From Novosphingobium sp. (GTDB taxonomy: Bacteria; Pseudomonadota; Alphaproteobacteria; Sphingomonadales; Sphingomonadaceae), in the NCBI GenBank assembly GCA_017744735.1, contig JAGIAR010000004.1, forward strand, positions 372,001-436,000: 64,000 nt of DNA, read 5' to 3'. Below, in pieces: positions 56,828 to 64,000 of this stretch (position 1 is its first letter; the number at the start of each line of letters is the position of its first letter). The notes under the pieces are model-generated. The model ran no database searches and was not told the origin of the DNA. It worked only from the letters and a program-made list of their open reading frames with translations. The position numbers and the translations under genes were made by a program.

Positions 56828-58057
56828 ATGGCGGTCCTGTTACCTTTCCAACCAACCCCGTTCTTCGCGGACAAGAACAAGGCCTTCTGGAACCTGCAGA
56901 TCGCGGGCTGGGGCGGCGCGGCACTGCTGCGCGGGGTCTCGACCCTCGCCAACCAGGGCTGGGAAGACCTTGTGCGGGTGCTGATCACCTCGATCACCGG
57001 CTTTTCGATTAGCCTGGTGCTGGCGGTGATCTATCGCCAGCTGATCAACCGCAAGCCGTTCATCACCTGGATCTTCACCGTGCTGTCGCTGGCCCTCGCG
57101 GTGGGGCTCTACGCCTTCATCGACGCCTGGGTGATCTGGCTCTACCGGCCGGAGAGCAACGCCAGCTTCGCGCAATTGGTGCTCGGCGTGTTCTATCTCG
57201 ACATGACCCTGCTCGGCACCTGGTCGGCGCTCTATTACGCGATCAATTTCTTCCTCCAGATCGAGGAACAGGCCGACCGGCTCGAACGGCTTCAGGCGCA
57301 GGCGACCGGCGCGCAGCTGGCGATGCTGCGTTATCAGCTCAACCCGCATTTCCTGTTCAACACGCTCAATTCGATCTCCACCCTGGTGCTGCTCAAGCAG
57401 ACCGAGCCGGCCAATGCGATGCTCACCCGGCTCTCGGCCTTCCTGCGGCACACGCTGGTCAACGAGCCCGGCGGCAGGGTGACGCTGGAAGAGGAGATCG
57501 AGACGTTGAAGCTCTATCTGGACATCGAGCGGATGCGCTTCGAGGAACGGCTGCGCACCGAGTTCCGGATCGAGCCCAGCGTCGGCAAGGCGCTGCTGCC
57601 GTCGCTGCTGCTCCAGCCGCTCGTCGAGAACGCGATCAAATACGCGGTCTCGCCGCAGGAAGAAGGCGCGCAAATCAGCATTTCGGCGCGGCTCGTCGGG
57701 CAAAGGCTTCGGATCACCGTTGCCGACAGCGGCCCGGGATTGCAAAACGGGGGAGCGCGACCGAACTTCGGCAGGGCATATACGGGTGGTGCGGGAATCG
57801 TTTCCTCGACCGGCGTCGGCCTCGCGAACATCCGCGATCGGCTCGCGCAGGCTTACGGAGAAGATCACGTTTTCGAAACCCGTACGCCCGCGCAAGGCGG
57901 CTTCACGGTGGTGATCGAAATCCCGTTCGTGGCCGAGGAAGAGGAGAAAAACACCCTGCCGAAACCACATGCCCCGGCGGCCGTTGTCACATCAGCGGCC
58001 CCATCGACTTATCCTGCCGAAGGGCCTGCCCAACGAGAATTGGGACTCCGTGCATGA
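56828..58057 (+). CDS. LytS/YehU-type sensor histidine kinase
   Basis: A 409-residue kinase. Four hydrophobic segments occupy about 20-150, then the His_kinase domain with RYQLNPHFLFNTLNSIST near 168-185 (phospho-acceptor His) and an ATPase domain with LVENAIKYA near 265 and STGVGLANIRDRL near 330. There is no separate sensor domain, so signals are sensed in or near the membrane. No ribosome site precedes the ATG, fitting a leaderless transcript. It overlaps the response regulator gene by ATGA. Confidence 0.93.
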   Translation: MAVLLPFQPTPFFADKNKAFWNLQIAGWGGAALLRGVSTLANQGWEDLVRVLITSITGFSISLVLAVIYRQLINRKPFITWIFTVLSLALAVGLYAFIDAWVIWLYRPESNASFAQLVLGVFYLDMTLLGTWSALYYAINFFLQIEEQADRLERLQAQATGAQLAMLRYQLNPHFLFNTLNSISTLVLLKQTEPANAMLTRLSAFLRHTLVNEPGGRVTLEEEIETLKLYLDIERMRFEERLRTEFRIEPSVGKALLPSLLLQPLVENAIKYAVSPQEEGAQISISARLVGQRLRITVADSGPGLQNGGARPNFGRAYTGGAGIVSSTGVGLANIRDRLAQAYGEDHVFETRTPAQGGFTVVIEIPFVAEEEEKNTLPKPHAPAAVVTSAAPSTYPAEGPAQRELGLRA

Positions 58058-58851
58058 CCATTCGAACAATCATCGTCGATGACGAGAAACTCGCGATCCA
58101 GGGGCTGCAGCTGCGGCTGGAGGAATTCCCCGACGTCGAGGTGATCGATACCTGCGCCAACGGGCGCGAGGCGATCCGCAAGATCAAGACCGAGAAGCCC
58201 GACCTGGTGTTTCTCGACATCCAGATGCCCGGCTTCGACGGCTTTTCGGTCGTCAGCGGAGTGATGGAGATCGAACCGCCGCTGTTCGTGTTCGTCACCG
58301 CTTACCAGGAACACGCGATCCGCGCCTTCGAGGCCAATGCGGTCAATTACCTGATGAAGCCGGTCGACGTGGACAAGCTCGCCGACACGCTCGAACGCGT
58401 GCGCGTACGCCTGGCCGAGAAGCGCTCCGCCGAAGAGGCCGAGAAGCTCAAGGTCGTGCTGCAGGAAGTCGCGCCCGACGCGGCCGAAAGCTTCACCGAG
58501 GACGACCAGGGCGCGGGCGGGCGCTACGAGAAGCTGATCAACGTCAAGGACCGCGGCCAGATCTTCCGGGTCGACGTCGATTCGATCGAGCATATCGAAG
58601 CCGCCGGCGACTATATGTGCATCTACACCGGCGACAATTCGCTGATCCTGCGCGAAACGATGAAGGATCTCGAACGCCGGCTCGATCCGCGCACCTTCCA
58701 GCGCGTGCACCGCTCGACCATCGTCAATCTCGACAAAGTCCGGCAGGTGAAGCCGCACACCAACGGCGAATGCTTCCTCGTGCTCGAAAGCAGCGCGCAG
58801 GTGAAGGTCAGCCGGTCCTATCGCGACGTGGTGGCGCGCTTCGTGCACTGA
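58054..58851 (+). CDS. LytTR-family response regulator
   Basis: A 265-residue regulator. The receiver domain has DDEKLAIQG at 9-17, the phospho-acceptor Asp in LVFLDIQMPGFDG near 55 and Lys in YLMKPVD near 107. The LytTR DNA-binding domain spans about 160-260, with FRVDVDSIEHIEAAGDYMCI and FQRVHRSTIVNLDKVRQVKP. The linker of about 40 residues is longer than in typical LytR. It forms a two-component system with the coupled LytS-like kinase; targets are unknown. Confidence 0.93.
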   Translation: MTIRTIIVDDEKLAIQGLQLRLEEFPDVEVIDTCANGREAIRKIKTEKPDLVFLDIQMPGFDGFSVVSGVMEIEPPLFVFVTAYQEHAIRAFEANAVNYLMKPVDVDKLADTLERVRVRLAEKRSAEEAEKLKVVLQEVAPDAAESFTEDDQGAGGRYEKLINVKDRGQIFRVDVDSIEHIEAAGDYMCIYTGDNSLILRETMKDLERRLDPRTFQRVHRSTIVNLDKVRQVKPHTNGECFLVLESSAQVKVSRSYRDVVARFVH

Positions 58852-58886
58852 TCGCACCCGAGCAGCACGCTTGACCAATCCCTGAG

Positions 58887-58904
58887 TCCCCGCGAAGGCG
58901 GGGA
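58887..58904. repeat. Short palindromic repeat TCCCCGC-GAAG-GCGGGGA
   Basis: A perfect 7-base hairpin in the gap before nadC. Sequences of the form TCCCCGC...GCGGGGATCTC are frequent intergenic palindromes in sphingomonads, so this is probably one copy of a dispersed repeat. It could also act in transcript ending of the LytTR operon. Confidence 0.4.
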
Positions 58905-58966
58905 TCTCGGGCGGTTGCGCGCCATCGCCTGAGGCCCTCGCCTGCGCGGGGCCGGGAAGGCGGCAG

Positions 58967-59854
58967 ATGGGATTGGCCGGAATGACGTTCGAACTCGAAG
59001 GCTTCGACCTCGCCGCCTTCGTCCGGGCGACCCTCGACGAGGACCTCGGGGTCGGCCTTCCCGGCGGCGGGCACGACGTCACCGCGGAAAGCGTGATCCC
59101 CGCCGATGCGCGCTTTTCCGGCGTGATGGACAGCCGCGACGCGATCGTAGTGGCCGGGCTTCCGATCGCCGAGGCCTTCTTCCGCGCGATCGACCCGGCA
59201 ATGGAGATCGAGATTCTGCGCGCTGAGGGCGAGGAGATCGCCGCCGGATCGGACCTGATGCGCCTCGCCGGCAATGCCCGCGCGATGCTGACCGCCGAAC
59301 GCAGCGCGCTCAACACCGTCCAGCACCTTTCGGGAATCGCGACGATGACTCGCGCCTATGTCCGCGCGATCGAGGATTTCGGGGGCGGCGCGAAGGCGAA
59401 GCTGCTCGACACGCGCAAGACCATCCCCGGCCTGCGCCATCTCGAGAAATACGCCACCCGCATGGGCGGGGCGACCAACCACCGCATGGGCCTGTGGGAC
59501 GCGGCGATGATCAAGGACAACCACATCGCCGTCGCCGGTTCAGTTGGGCAGGCGGTCGGCGCCGCGCGCGCCGCCGGGATCGCCCGGATCATCTGCGAAG
59601 TCGATCGCCTCGACCAGATCGAGCCCGCGCTGGCGGCCGGCGCCGATCACCTGTTGCTCGACAATATGGACCCGGCGATGCTGCGCGAGGCCGTGGACCT
59701 GGTTGCCGGGCGCGCCGAAACCGAAGCCTCGGGCGGCGTCACCCTCCAGACCATCGGCGCGATCGCCGCGAGCGGGGTCGACTACGTCTCGGTCGGCCGC
59801 CTGACCCAGAGCGCCCCGGCGGCGGATATCGGGCTGGATTTCACACCATTATGA
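58967..59854 (+). CDS. nadC: Nicotinate-nucleotide diphosphorylase (carboxylating)
   Basis: A 295-residue quinolinate phosphoribosyltransferase of de novo NAD synthesis. Motifs are ERSALNTVQHLSGIATMTR near 106, LLDTRKTIPGLRHLEKYATR near 146, GGATNHRMGLWDAAMIKDNH near 167 and VDYVSVGRLTQSAP near 275. GAAGG lies 7 bases before the ATG; a second ATG 15 bases later is possible. It is coupled to the next gene by an ATGA overlap. Confidence 0.95.
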   Translation: MGLAGMTFELEGFDLAAFVRATLDEDLGVGLPGGGHDVTAESVIPADARFSGVMDSRDAIVVAGLPIAEAFFRAIDPAMEIEILRAEGEEIAAGSDLMRLAGNARAMLTAERSALNTVQHLSGIATMTRAYVRAIEDFGGGAKAKLLDTRKTIPGLRHLEKYATRMGGATNHRMGLWDAAMIKDNHIAVAGSVGQAVGAARAAGIARIICEVDRLDQIEPALAAGADHLLLDNMDPAMLREAVDLVAGRAETEASGGVTLQTIGAIAASGVDYVSVGRLTQSAPAADIGLDFTPL

Positions 59855-60297
59855 AGCAGGCGGCGCGGCCTTCTTCAATCAAGCTTTTTGCGTTTTTGTA
59901 CGTGGCGCAGGCGGCTGTTTCCTTCATTCACAATCTGCGCAACGTCGATGCTCTCGGGAAGGGGCTCCAGGTCGCGACGGCAATGGAGGTGGACGATGGT
60001 CACGGCTTGGCTGTCGCCGTATCCCGACTTGCGATTGCACTGCTTCTTGGATGGTGGCTTTGGACGCGCGCCAGCAACATGGCAAAGTGGCTTATCATTC
60101 TCCTCTGCCTGCCGCGGCTCACGCAGATTGGCGATGCGTGGTTCGCCCTTGCTCAGGTTAAGCCAAACGCCATTTTCTGGCTGGTCGCCAGCGTGCTTTA
60201 TCTTGCCGCGATCTGGCAACTTTTCAGGCAAGATGCGCGCTACTGGTTCGCGACGAAGGGAAGGACACCGAAGAACAATGCGCTGGTCTTCGACTAA
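59851..60297 (+). CDS. Hypothetical four-helix membrane protein
   Basis: A 148-residue protein with about four hydrophobic segments (SIKLFAFLYVAQAAVSFIHN, LAIALLLGWWLW, MAKWLIILLCLPRL, AIFWLVASVLYLAAIWQLF). No family is recognised. The base composition is less GC-rich than that of the neighbours, with more A and T at third codon positions. It overlaps nadC at its start and the RNase T2 gene at its end, so it is embedded in a three-gene unit. Confidence 0.75.
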   Translation: MKQAARPSSIKLFAFLYVAQAAVSFIHNLRNVDALGKGLQVATAMEVDDGHGLAVAVSRLAIALLLGWWLWTRASNMAKWLIILLCLPRLTQIGDAWFALAQVKPNAIFWLVASVLYLAAIWQLFRQDARYWFATKGRTPKNNALVFD

Positions 60298-60997
60298 TCT
60301 GCGCCCCGCGATCGCGTCGATCTGTCTAATACTGCCGGGCGCCCTGCAAGCGCAGGCCTATCAATGCCAGCCGCCGGAAGGTCCCGTCAGCGTGACATGG
60401 CCGAAGCCCGACGGCCCCGTCCGCAAGGTCGCGATCACCGGCTACACACTCGCGCTGAGCTGGTCGCCCGAACATTGCCGTTTCGCAAAGACCGGAGCGG
60501 ACGGCTTCCAGTGCTCCGGCCGGAACGGACGGTTCGGGCTCGTCCTTCATGGGCTGTGGCCCGAGGGGAAGGGCGCGAACTGGCCGCAATGGTGCCCGAG
60601 CGCGCGCCGCCCGTCGCCCGAGCTGGTCCGCCAGACCCTGTGCCTGACGCCCTCCCCCAGCCTGATCGCGCATGAATGGGCCAAGCACGGCGCCTGCATG
60701 GCGAAGACGCCGGCAAGCTACTTCAAGGCCGCGCGGATCCTCTACGAATCGCTGACCCTGCCCGACCTCGACCGCCTGTCGCGGCGTACACCGCTGACTG
60801 CAGGTATGATTCGCGAATCCTTTGCCGCAGCCTTCCCCGCATTCAAACCCGAGATGGTCGGCATCAAGCTTGGCCAGCGCGGCTGGCTGGAAGAGGTCCA
60901 TCTCTGTTACGGCACCGATTTCCGTCCGACCCGGTGCTCGAGAGGGCAATTTGGGGCGAAGGATTCGTTTTCGGCGCGGATCTGGCGCGGGCTTTAG
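60278..60997 (+). CDS. Ribonuclease T2 family protein
   Basis: A 239-residue secreted RNase. The signal peptide MRWSSTNLRPAIASICLILP ends near ALQAQA. The two catalytic sites are LVLHGLWPEG (CAS I, His near 88) and HEWAKHGAC (CAS II, Glu and His near 130). Six or more cysteines (YQC, HCRF, FQCSG, WCPS, LCLT, GAC) allow disulfides, fitting a periplasmic or extracellular enzyme degrading RNA without base specificity. It overlaps the end of the membrane-protein gene by 20 bases and tadA by four. Confidence 0.92.
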   Translation: MRWSSTNLRPAIASICLILPGALQAQAYQCQPPEGPVSVTWPKPDGPVRKVAITGYTLALSWSPEHCRFAKTGADGFQCSGRNGRFGLVLHGLWPEGKGANWPQWCPSARRPSPELVRQTLCLTPSPSLIAHEWAKHGACMAKTPASYFKAARILYESLTLPDLDRLSRRTPLTAGMIRESFAAAFPAFKPEMVGIKLGQRGWLEEVHLCYGTDFRPTRCSRGQFGAKDSFSARIWRGL

Positions 60998-61449
60998 CGC
61001 CGCGCGGCGAAGAAATCGCGCAGCAGGCCGGCCGCCTCGGCCTCGCCCATGCCGGAATAGACCTCGGGCCGGTGCAGCGTCTGCTTCTGTTCGAACACGC
61101 GTGCGCCGTGTTCGACCGCGCCGCCCTTCGGATCCGAAGCTGCGTAATAGAGCCGCGCAATCCGCGCATGGGCGATCGCCCCGGCGCACATCGCGCAGGG
61201 CTCCAGCGTGACCCATAATTCGCAGCCTTCGAGCCGTTCCGATCCCAAAGCCTCGCTCGCCCGGCGAATCGCGAGCAGTTCGGCATGGGCGGTCGGGTCT
61301 TTCAGGGTGCGCGGGGCATTGTGGCCTTCCGCGATCACCGCCCCGTCCTTGACCACCACCGCGCCGACGGGCACTTCGCCTGCCGCCGCCGCCTCGCGCG
61401 CCAGCGCCAATGCGCGGGCCATCGGATCGGGAAGCGGCCATCGGGTCAT
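60994..61449 (-). CDS. tadA: tRNA-specific adenosine deaminase
   Basis: A 151-residue zinc deaminase that makes inosine at the wobble base of tRNA-Arg(ACG). The zinc site is TAHAELLAI near 54-62 (His and catalytic Glu) and [11 protein letters not shown] near 81-91. The C-terminal block [17 protein letters not shown] is also typical. Its stop overlaps that of the convergent RNase T2 gene by four bases. Confidence 0.94.
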   Translation of the reverse strand: MTRWPLPDPMARALALAREAAAAGEVPVGAVVVKDGAVIAEGHNAPRTLKDPTAHAELLAIRRASEALGSERLEGCELWVTLEPCAMCAGAIAHARIARLYYAASDPKGGAVEHGARVFEQKQTLHRPEVYSGMGEAEAAGLLRDFFAARR

Positions 61450-61485
61450 CCGGCTGCGCTAGCCCGGCGAGAGGCCGCTCGCAAC

Positions 61486-61514
61486 TTGACGATTCGCACG
61501 GGCACCGCTATGCG
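61486..61514 (+). promoter_or_regulatory. Candidate rpmB promoter
   Basis: TTGACG and TATGCG are separated by 17 bases. The predicted start of transcription, about 61521, gives a leader of about 42 bases with GAGAGA before the rpmB ATG. Confidence 0.5.
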
Positions 61515-61562
61515 CGCCGCTTTCCGGGACATCCCGACCGCTTTTTGTACGAGAGAGAACTC

Positions 61563-61847
61563 ATGTCGCGCATCTGCGAACTGACCGGCAAGGGCCGCCA
61601 GGTTGGCCACAATGTGAGCCACGCCAACAACAAGACCAAGCGGGTCTTCCTGCCGAATCTGCAGAACGTCACGCTGCTGAGCGAAAAGCTCGACCGCGGG
61701 TTCAAGTTCCGCGTCTCGACCCACGGGCTGCGCTCGGTCGAGCACAATGGCGGGCTCGACAACTGGCTGCTCAAGACCTCGGACGACAAGCTGTCGGCCC
61801 AGGCGCTCAAGGTGAAGCGCGAGCTCAAGAAGGTGCTCGCGGCCTAA
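61563..61847 (+). CDS. rpmB: 50S ribosomal protein L28
   Basis: A 94-residue ribosomal protein of the alphaproteobacterial length. It begins [20 protein letters not shown], continues [15 protein letters not shown] and ends [13 protein letters not shown]. Only one cysteine is present near the start, so this is the form without a CxxC zinc pair. It has its own promoter and terminator. Expected at high level. Confidence 0.97.
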   Translation: MSRICELTGKGRQVGHNVSHANNKTKRVFLPNLQNVTLLSEKLDRGFKFRVSTHGLRSVEHNGGLDNWLLKTSDDKLSAQALKVKRELKKVLAA

Positions 61848-61871
61848 GCCTTTCACCGGCTGTAACGGGAC

Positions 61872-61899
61872 AGCGCGCGGGGCGACCTGCGCGCTTTTT
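61872..61899 (+). terminator. Rho-independent terminator after rpmB
   Basis: A 10-pair stem AGCGCGCGGG/CCTGCGCGCT (one G-T pair) closes a GCGA tetraloop and is followed by TTTTT. It begins 24 bases after the rpmB stop. Confidence 0.88.
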
Positions 61900-61920
61900 C
61901 ATATGGGGGCAGGCGCTGCG

Positions 61921-62913
61921 TTAGTCGGGCGCGGGCGGCACCCACTCGAACCGCAGCAGCAGGCTGCGTTGCAGCCACCGCGACTGGTTGTCGTCCGACA
62001 CCATCCATAGCGTCAGCGGCGCGCCGTGCTCGCCGCCGGTCACCGCCAGACCTTCGTAATTGTCGATCGGAATCGGCGCCGCGAGCGGCCCGACGTCGCG
62101 CCATTTCCATTCCCGGCCCGGCCTTATGTCGGCGGGATCGGCCAGCACCAGCCGAATAGCGAAGGCGGGCGGGAAGAAGCGCAGGCCGCGCAGCAGGATC
62201 AGCACCCGCCCGTCCGGGAGCAGCGCCATGTCCGACGGGGAGTAGCCCGGCGGCGGCGAGAACAGGAATTGCTGTGGCCTAACACCGGTTACCGGATCGC
62301 CCGGAAACACGAGGCCGGGGCGTGGCGCACCGTGCCGGGGCGGGTCTTCGGCCAGCACCAGGAACCGCCCGTCGGGTAGCCGGGCAAGCGATTCGGGGCC
62401 CCCGTTGGCAGGCCAGTCGCGCATCTCCGGCGGCCGGATCTCGCGGTGATCGCGCAGGCCGGGCTCGAAGCGCATAATCGATTGCCGGAATTCGAGGCCG
62501 ATCCAGACCCGCCCGCTCGCCGGATCGCGGGTGGCCGATTCCATGTCCTGCATCGTCTTGAACTGGTCGCTGCCCGGCAGCACCCGGCCGATCGCGACCG
62601 GCCCACCGGCGCCCTTCGGTGTGCCGGGCACGGGAAAGCGCAGGAAATGGCCGCGATCGCTGATCGAAAGCAGATTGTAGCGATCGAGCGGGACCAGTGC
62701 GGACCACGAATCGAAATCGGTGTTGGCGCTGCGCATCTGCCACGCGCCGTTTAGCAGCGGGCCGCCCGGGCCGCCGACCCGGGTTCCCACCGGGAACGGC
62801 AGCGCGGTAAACGTCATGCTCTGGCTGGCGTTGGGCAGGGGCGGATCGTCGCGCCACAGCAGGCCGGGTGACAGGCCGGCGGCGACCAGCGCGAGGAGCA
62901 GCAGGCGGCGCAT
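61921..62913 (-). CDS. Esterase-like activity of phytase family protein
   Basis: A 330-residue exported beta-propeller-like protein. The signal peptide is MRRLLLLALVAAGLSPGLLW. Conserved blocks are YNLLSISDRGHFLRFP near 80, DMESATRDPASGRVWIGLEF near 127, NGGPESLARLPDGRFLVLAE near 170 and DNYEGLAVTG near 287, typical of the phytase-like esterase domain. The reaction is unproven for the family. It follows the M23 peptidase gene by 6 bases and may be co-transcribed. Confidence 0.85.
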   Translation of the reverse strand: MRRLLLLALVAAGLSPGLLWRDDPPLPNASQSMTFTALPFPVGTRVGGPGGPLLNGAWQMRSANTDFDSWSALVPLDRYNLLSISDRGHFLRFPVPGTPKGAGGPVAIGRVLPGSDQFKTMQDMESATRDPASGRVWIGLEFRQSIMRFEPGLRDHREIRPPEMRDWPANGGPESLARLPDGRFLVLAEDPPRHGAPRPGLVFPGDPVTGVRPQQFLFSPPPGYSPSDMALLPDGRVLILLRGLRFFPPAFAIRLVLADPADIRPGREWKWRDVGPLAAPIPIDNYEGLAVTGGEHGAPLTLWMVSDDNQSRWLQRSLLLRFEWVPPAPD

Positions 62914-62919
62914 CGCGCT

Positions 62920-63834
62920 TTATTGCATCGGGCCGGTGAAGAGCAGCGGATCGAGCCGCGCAGACTGCCACTTCAGGCTCCAGTGGAGATGCGGGCCGGT
63001 GGCTCGGCCGGTCATGCCGATCTTCCCGATCGGCTGGCCCTGTTTCACGTGATCGCCCTGTTTTACCAGGATTTCCGAGCAATGCAGGAACGCGCTGTTG
63101 AGCCCGTTGCCGTGGTCGATCATCAGCAGATTGCCTTCGAGGCTGAACGGCGTCTCCGCCGCCAGGATCACCACCCCGTCCGCCGGAGCGACGAAGGTGG
63201 TCCCCGCCCCGCCGGCCAGATCCATTCCCGAGTGATAGGCACCCGCCTCGCCGCCGCGGTAGATCCGCTGCGAGCCGAAGCGGCCCGAGATGCGCGCCTT
63301 CACCGGCCAGATGAAGTGCTGGCGCCAGCCCTGGGCATCGGTCTGCAGCGCGCGTGCGGCTGCGATACGGTCGAGCTCGGGCTGGCGGATCTTCATGAAG
63401 TCCGCGGTCGGCCCGCCAGGCAGGCGCGCGATATTCACCCGCTCGATTTCCCAGTCGCGCGGCGAGACCGCGATGTCGCGCTCGACCGTCGACCCGTCCG
63501 AACGCAGCGCAACCAGCTTGGCGACAGGGCCGGCGTCGCGGTCGAAGGCCGCGAAGAACGCCAGGTCCCGATCGAACGGAACGGGCTCGCCGTCGAGCGT
63601 CGCGTTGGTCGTCCCCGCCGGCAGGGTGCCGCGGATCCAGCCACCCTGGGTCGGCTCCCCGCCATAGCTGATCGCACCCGAACCGAGCGGGGCGGGCGCT
63701 GCGAGGGGCGCCGGCGCGGGCGCGGCGCGCGAAACCGGCGGCGGAGGGGGCGGCGCGGTGATGGGCAGGGGCTTTGCGCTACAGGCTGCGGCCAGCGCTG
63801 CCAGCGCCAGCGAGGTCCAGAGCGGCCGCCTCAC
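62920..63834 (-). CDS. M23 family peptidase, lipoprotein
   Basis: A 304-residue protein with lipobox LAAACSAK, a proline-rich segment (TAPPPPPPVSR) and a C-terminal LytM/M23 domain at about 195-295. The zinc ligands are in YHSGMDLAGG (HxxxD) and GPHLHWSL (HxH), so it can cut peptidoglycan cross-links. The GTG start overlaps the stop of the DUF2093 gene (GTGA). It probably acts in cell-wall remodelling at the inner face of the outer membrane. Confidence 0.92.
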   Translation of the reverse strand: MRRPLWTSLALAALAAACSAKPLPITAPPPPPPVSRAAPAPAPLAAPAPLGSGAISYGGEPTQGGWIRGTLPAGTTNATLDGEPVPFDRDLAFFAAFDRDAGPVAKLVALRSDGSTVERDIAVSPRDWEIERVNIARLPGGPTADFMKIRQPELDRIAAARALQTDAQGWRQHFIWPVKARISGRFGSQRIYRGGEAGAYHSGMDLAGGAGTTFVAPADGVVILAAETPFSLEGNLLMIDHGNGLNSAFLHCSEILVKQGDHVKQGQPIGKIGMTGRATGPHLHWSLKWQSARLDPLLFTGPMQ

Positions 63835-64000
63835 TTCCGGTCCAGCAGGCGCCGGGTCGCGATTTCGGGGCTGGCATAGGCTTCCTGCCGCTCGACGCTC
63901 CAGTAGCGCAGTTCCTCGAGCGGGATCGCCTCGCCGGTGACGGCGCAGACGACGAACTTGCCCGGCTTGATCACCCGGAAGGCGCTGGGGCCGTAGAGCA
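63831..64000 (-). CDS. DUF2093 family protein, C-terminal part
   Basis: The gene runs off the right edge, so only the last 55 or so codons are visible. They read FRVIKPGKFVVCAVTGEAIP and LEELRYWSVERQEAYASPEI, the hallmark of the small DUF2093 proteins. The sequence includes a single cysteine. The function is unknown. Its stop overlaps the GTG start of the M23 peptidase. Confidence 0.85.
   Translation of the reverse strand, partial: LYGPSAFRVIKPGKFVVCAVTGEAIPLEELRYWSVERQEAYASPEIATRRLLDRK

Overview
The window is GC-rich, densely coded chromosomal DNA from an alphaproteobacterium, most likely of the Sphingomonadales (Novosphingobium/Erythrobacter/Sphingopyxis-like). The evidence is a large TonB-dependent receptor, MmcB behind a GTTC-N7-GTTC LexA box, a DUF2093 gene, sphingomonad-type oxidoreductase clusters, and very frequent 4-base ATGA/GTGA start/stop overlaps. 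I see no rRNA, phage, insertion sequence, integrase or CRISPR. There is one tRNA, Arg with anticodon CCG.

Region 1 (1-8060, plus strand): the end of a small membrane protein gene coupled to an XRE regulator, then a catabolic operon: GMC flavoprotein oxidoreductase, metallo-beta-lactamase (MBL) hydrolase, cytochrome P450, YdeI-like protein, second MBL hydrolase and 3-hydroxyisobutyrate-dehydrogenase-like enzyme. An AraC regulator and a VOC protein follow. The operon and the araC-like gene share the same 14-base palindromic element upstream.

Region 2 (8065-11377, minus): lipoprotein Pal, a KdpE/KdpD-like two-component pair in which KdpD lacks its N-terminal sensor half and no kdpFABC is present, and a short DksA-type zinc-finger protein.

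Region 3 (11442-27221): a tightly packed nine-gene minus-strand operon of SDRs, a phytoene-desaturase-like flavoprotein, two beta-lactamase-fold esterases, two NTF2-fold proteins, a carboxymuconolactone-decarboxylase-like protein and a 73-residue unknown. A PheA/TfdB-type FAD monooxygenase diverges from it. Next come a CmcJ/NvfI-family enzyme, two MFS transporters, an alpha/beta hydrolase and a TonB receptor with a 400-base, relatively AT-rich regulatory region. Regions 1 and 3 together look like an uptake and degradation system for an unidentified hydrophobic oxygenated compound (terpenoid, steroid, lactone or polyketide class); the substrate cannot be read from the sequence.

Region 4 (27285-41382): ihfB, a YtrA-type GntR regulator, a POT peptide transporter with two paired amidohydrolases (the second has lost its metal ligands), an unknown gene coupled to dxs, a Zur-like regulator with msrA, a 35-residue membrane protein, and the overlapping chain rpe - heparinase II/III - purH.

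Region 5 (41562-64000): mostly core functions: an M20 amidohydrolase, a PH-domain protein, tRNA-Arg, DUF6152, mmcB, asd, a DEAD-box helicase, sterol desaturase, DUF2141, an MFS exporter, a PAS protein, a BepA-like protease with a DsbA-like partner, an HD protein, a LytS/LytR pair, nadC, RNase T2, tadA, rpmB, a phytase-like esterase, an M23 peptidase and a partial DUF2093 gene.
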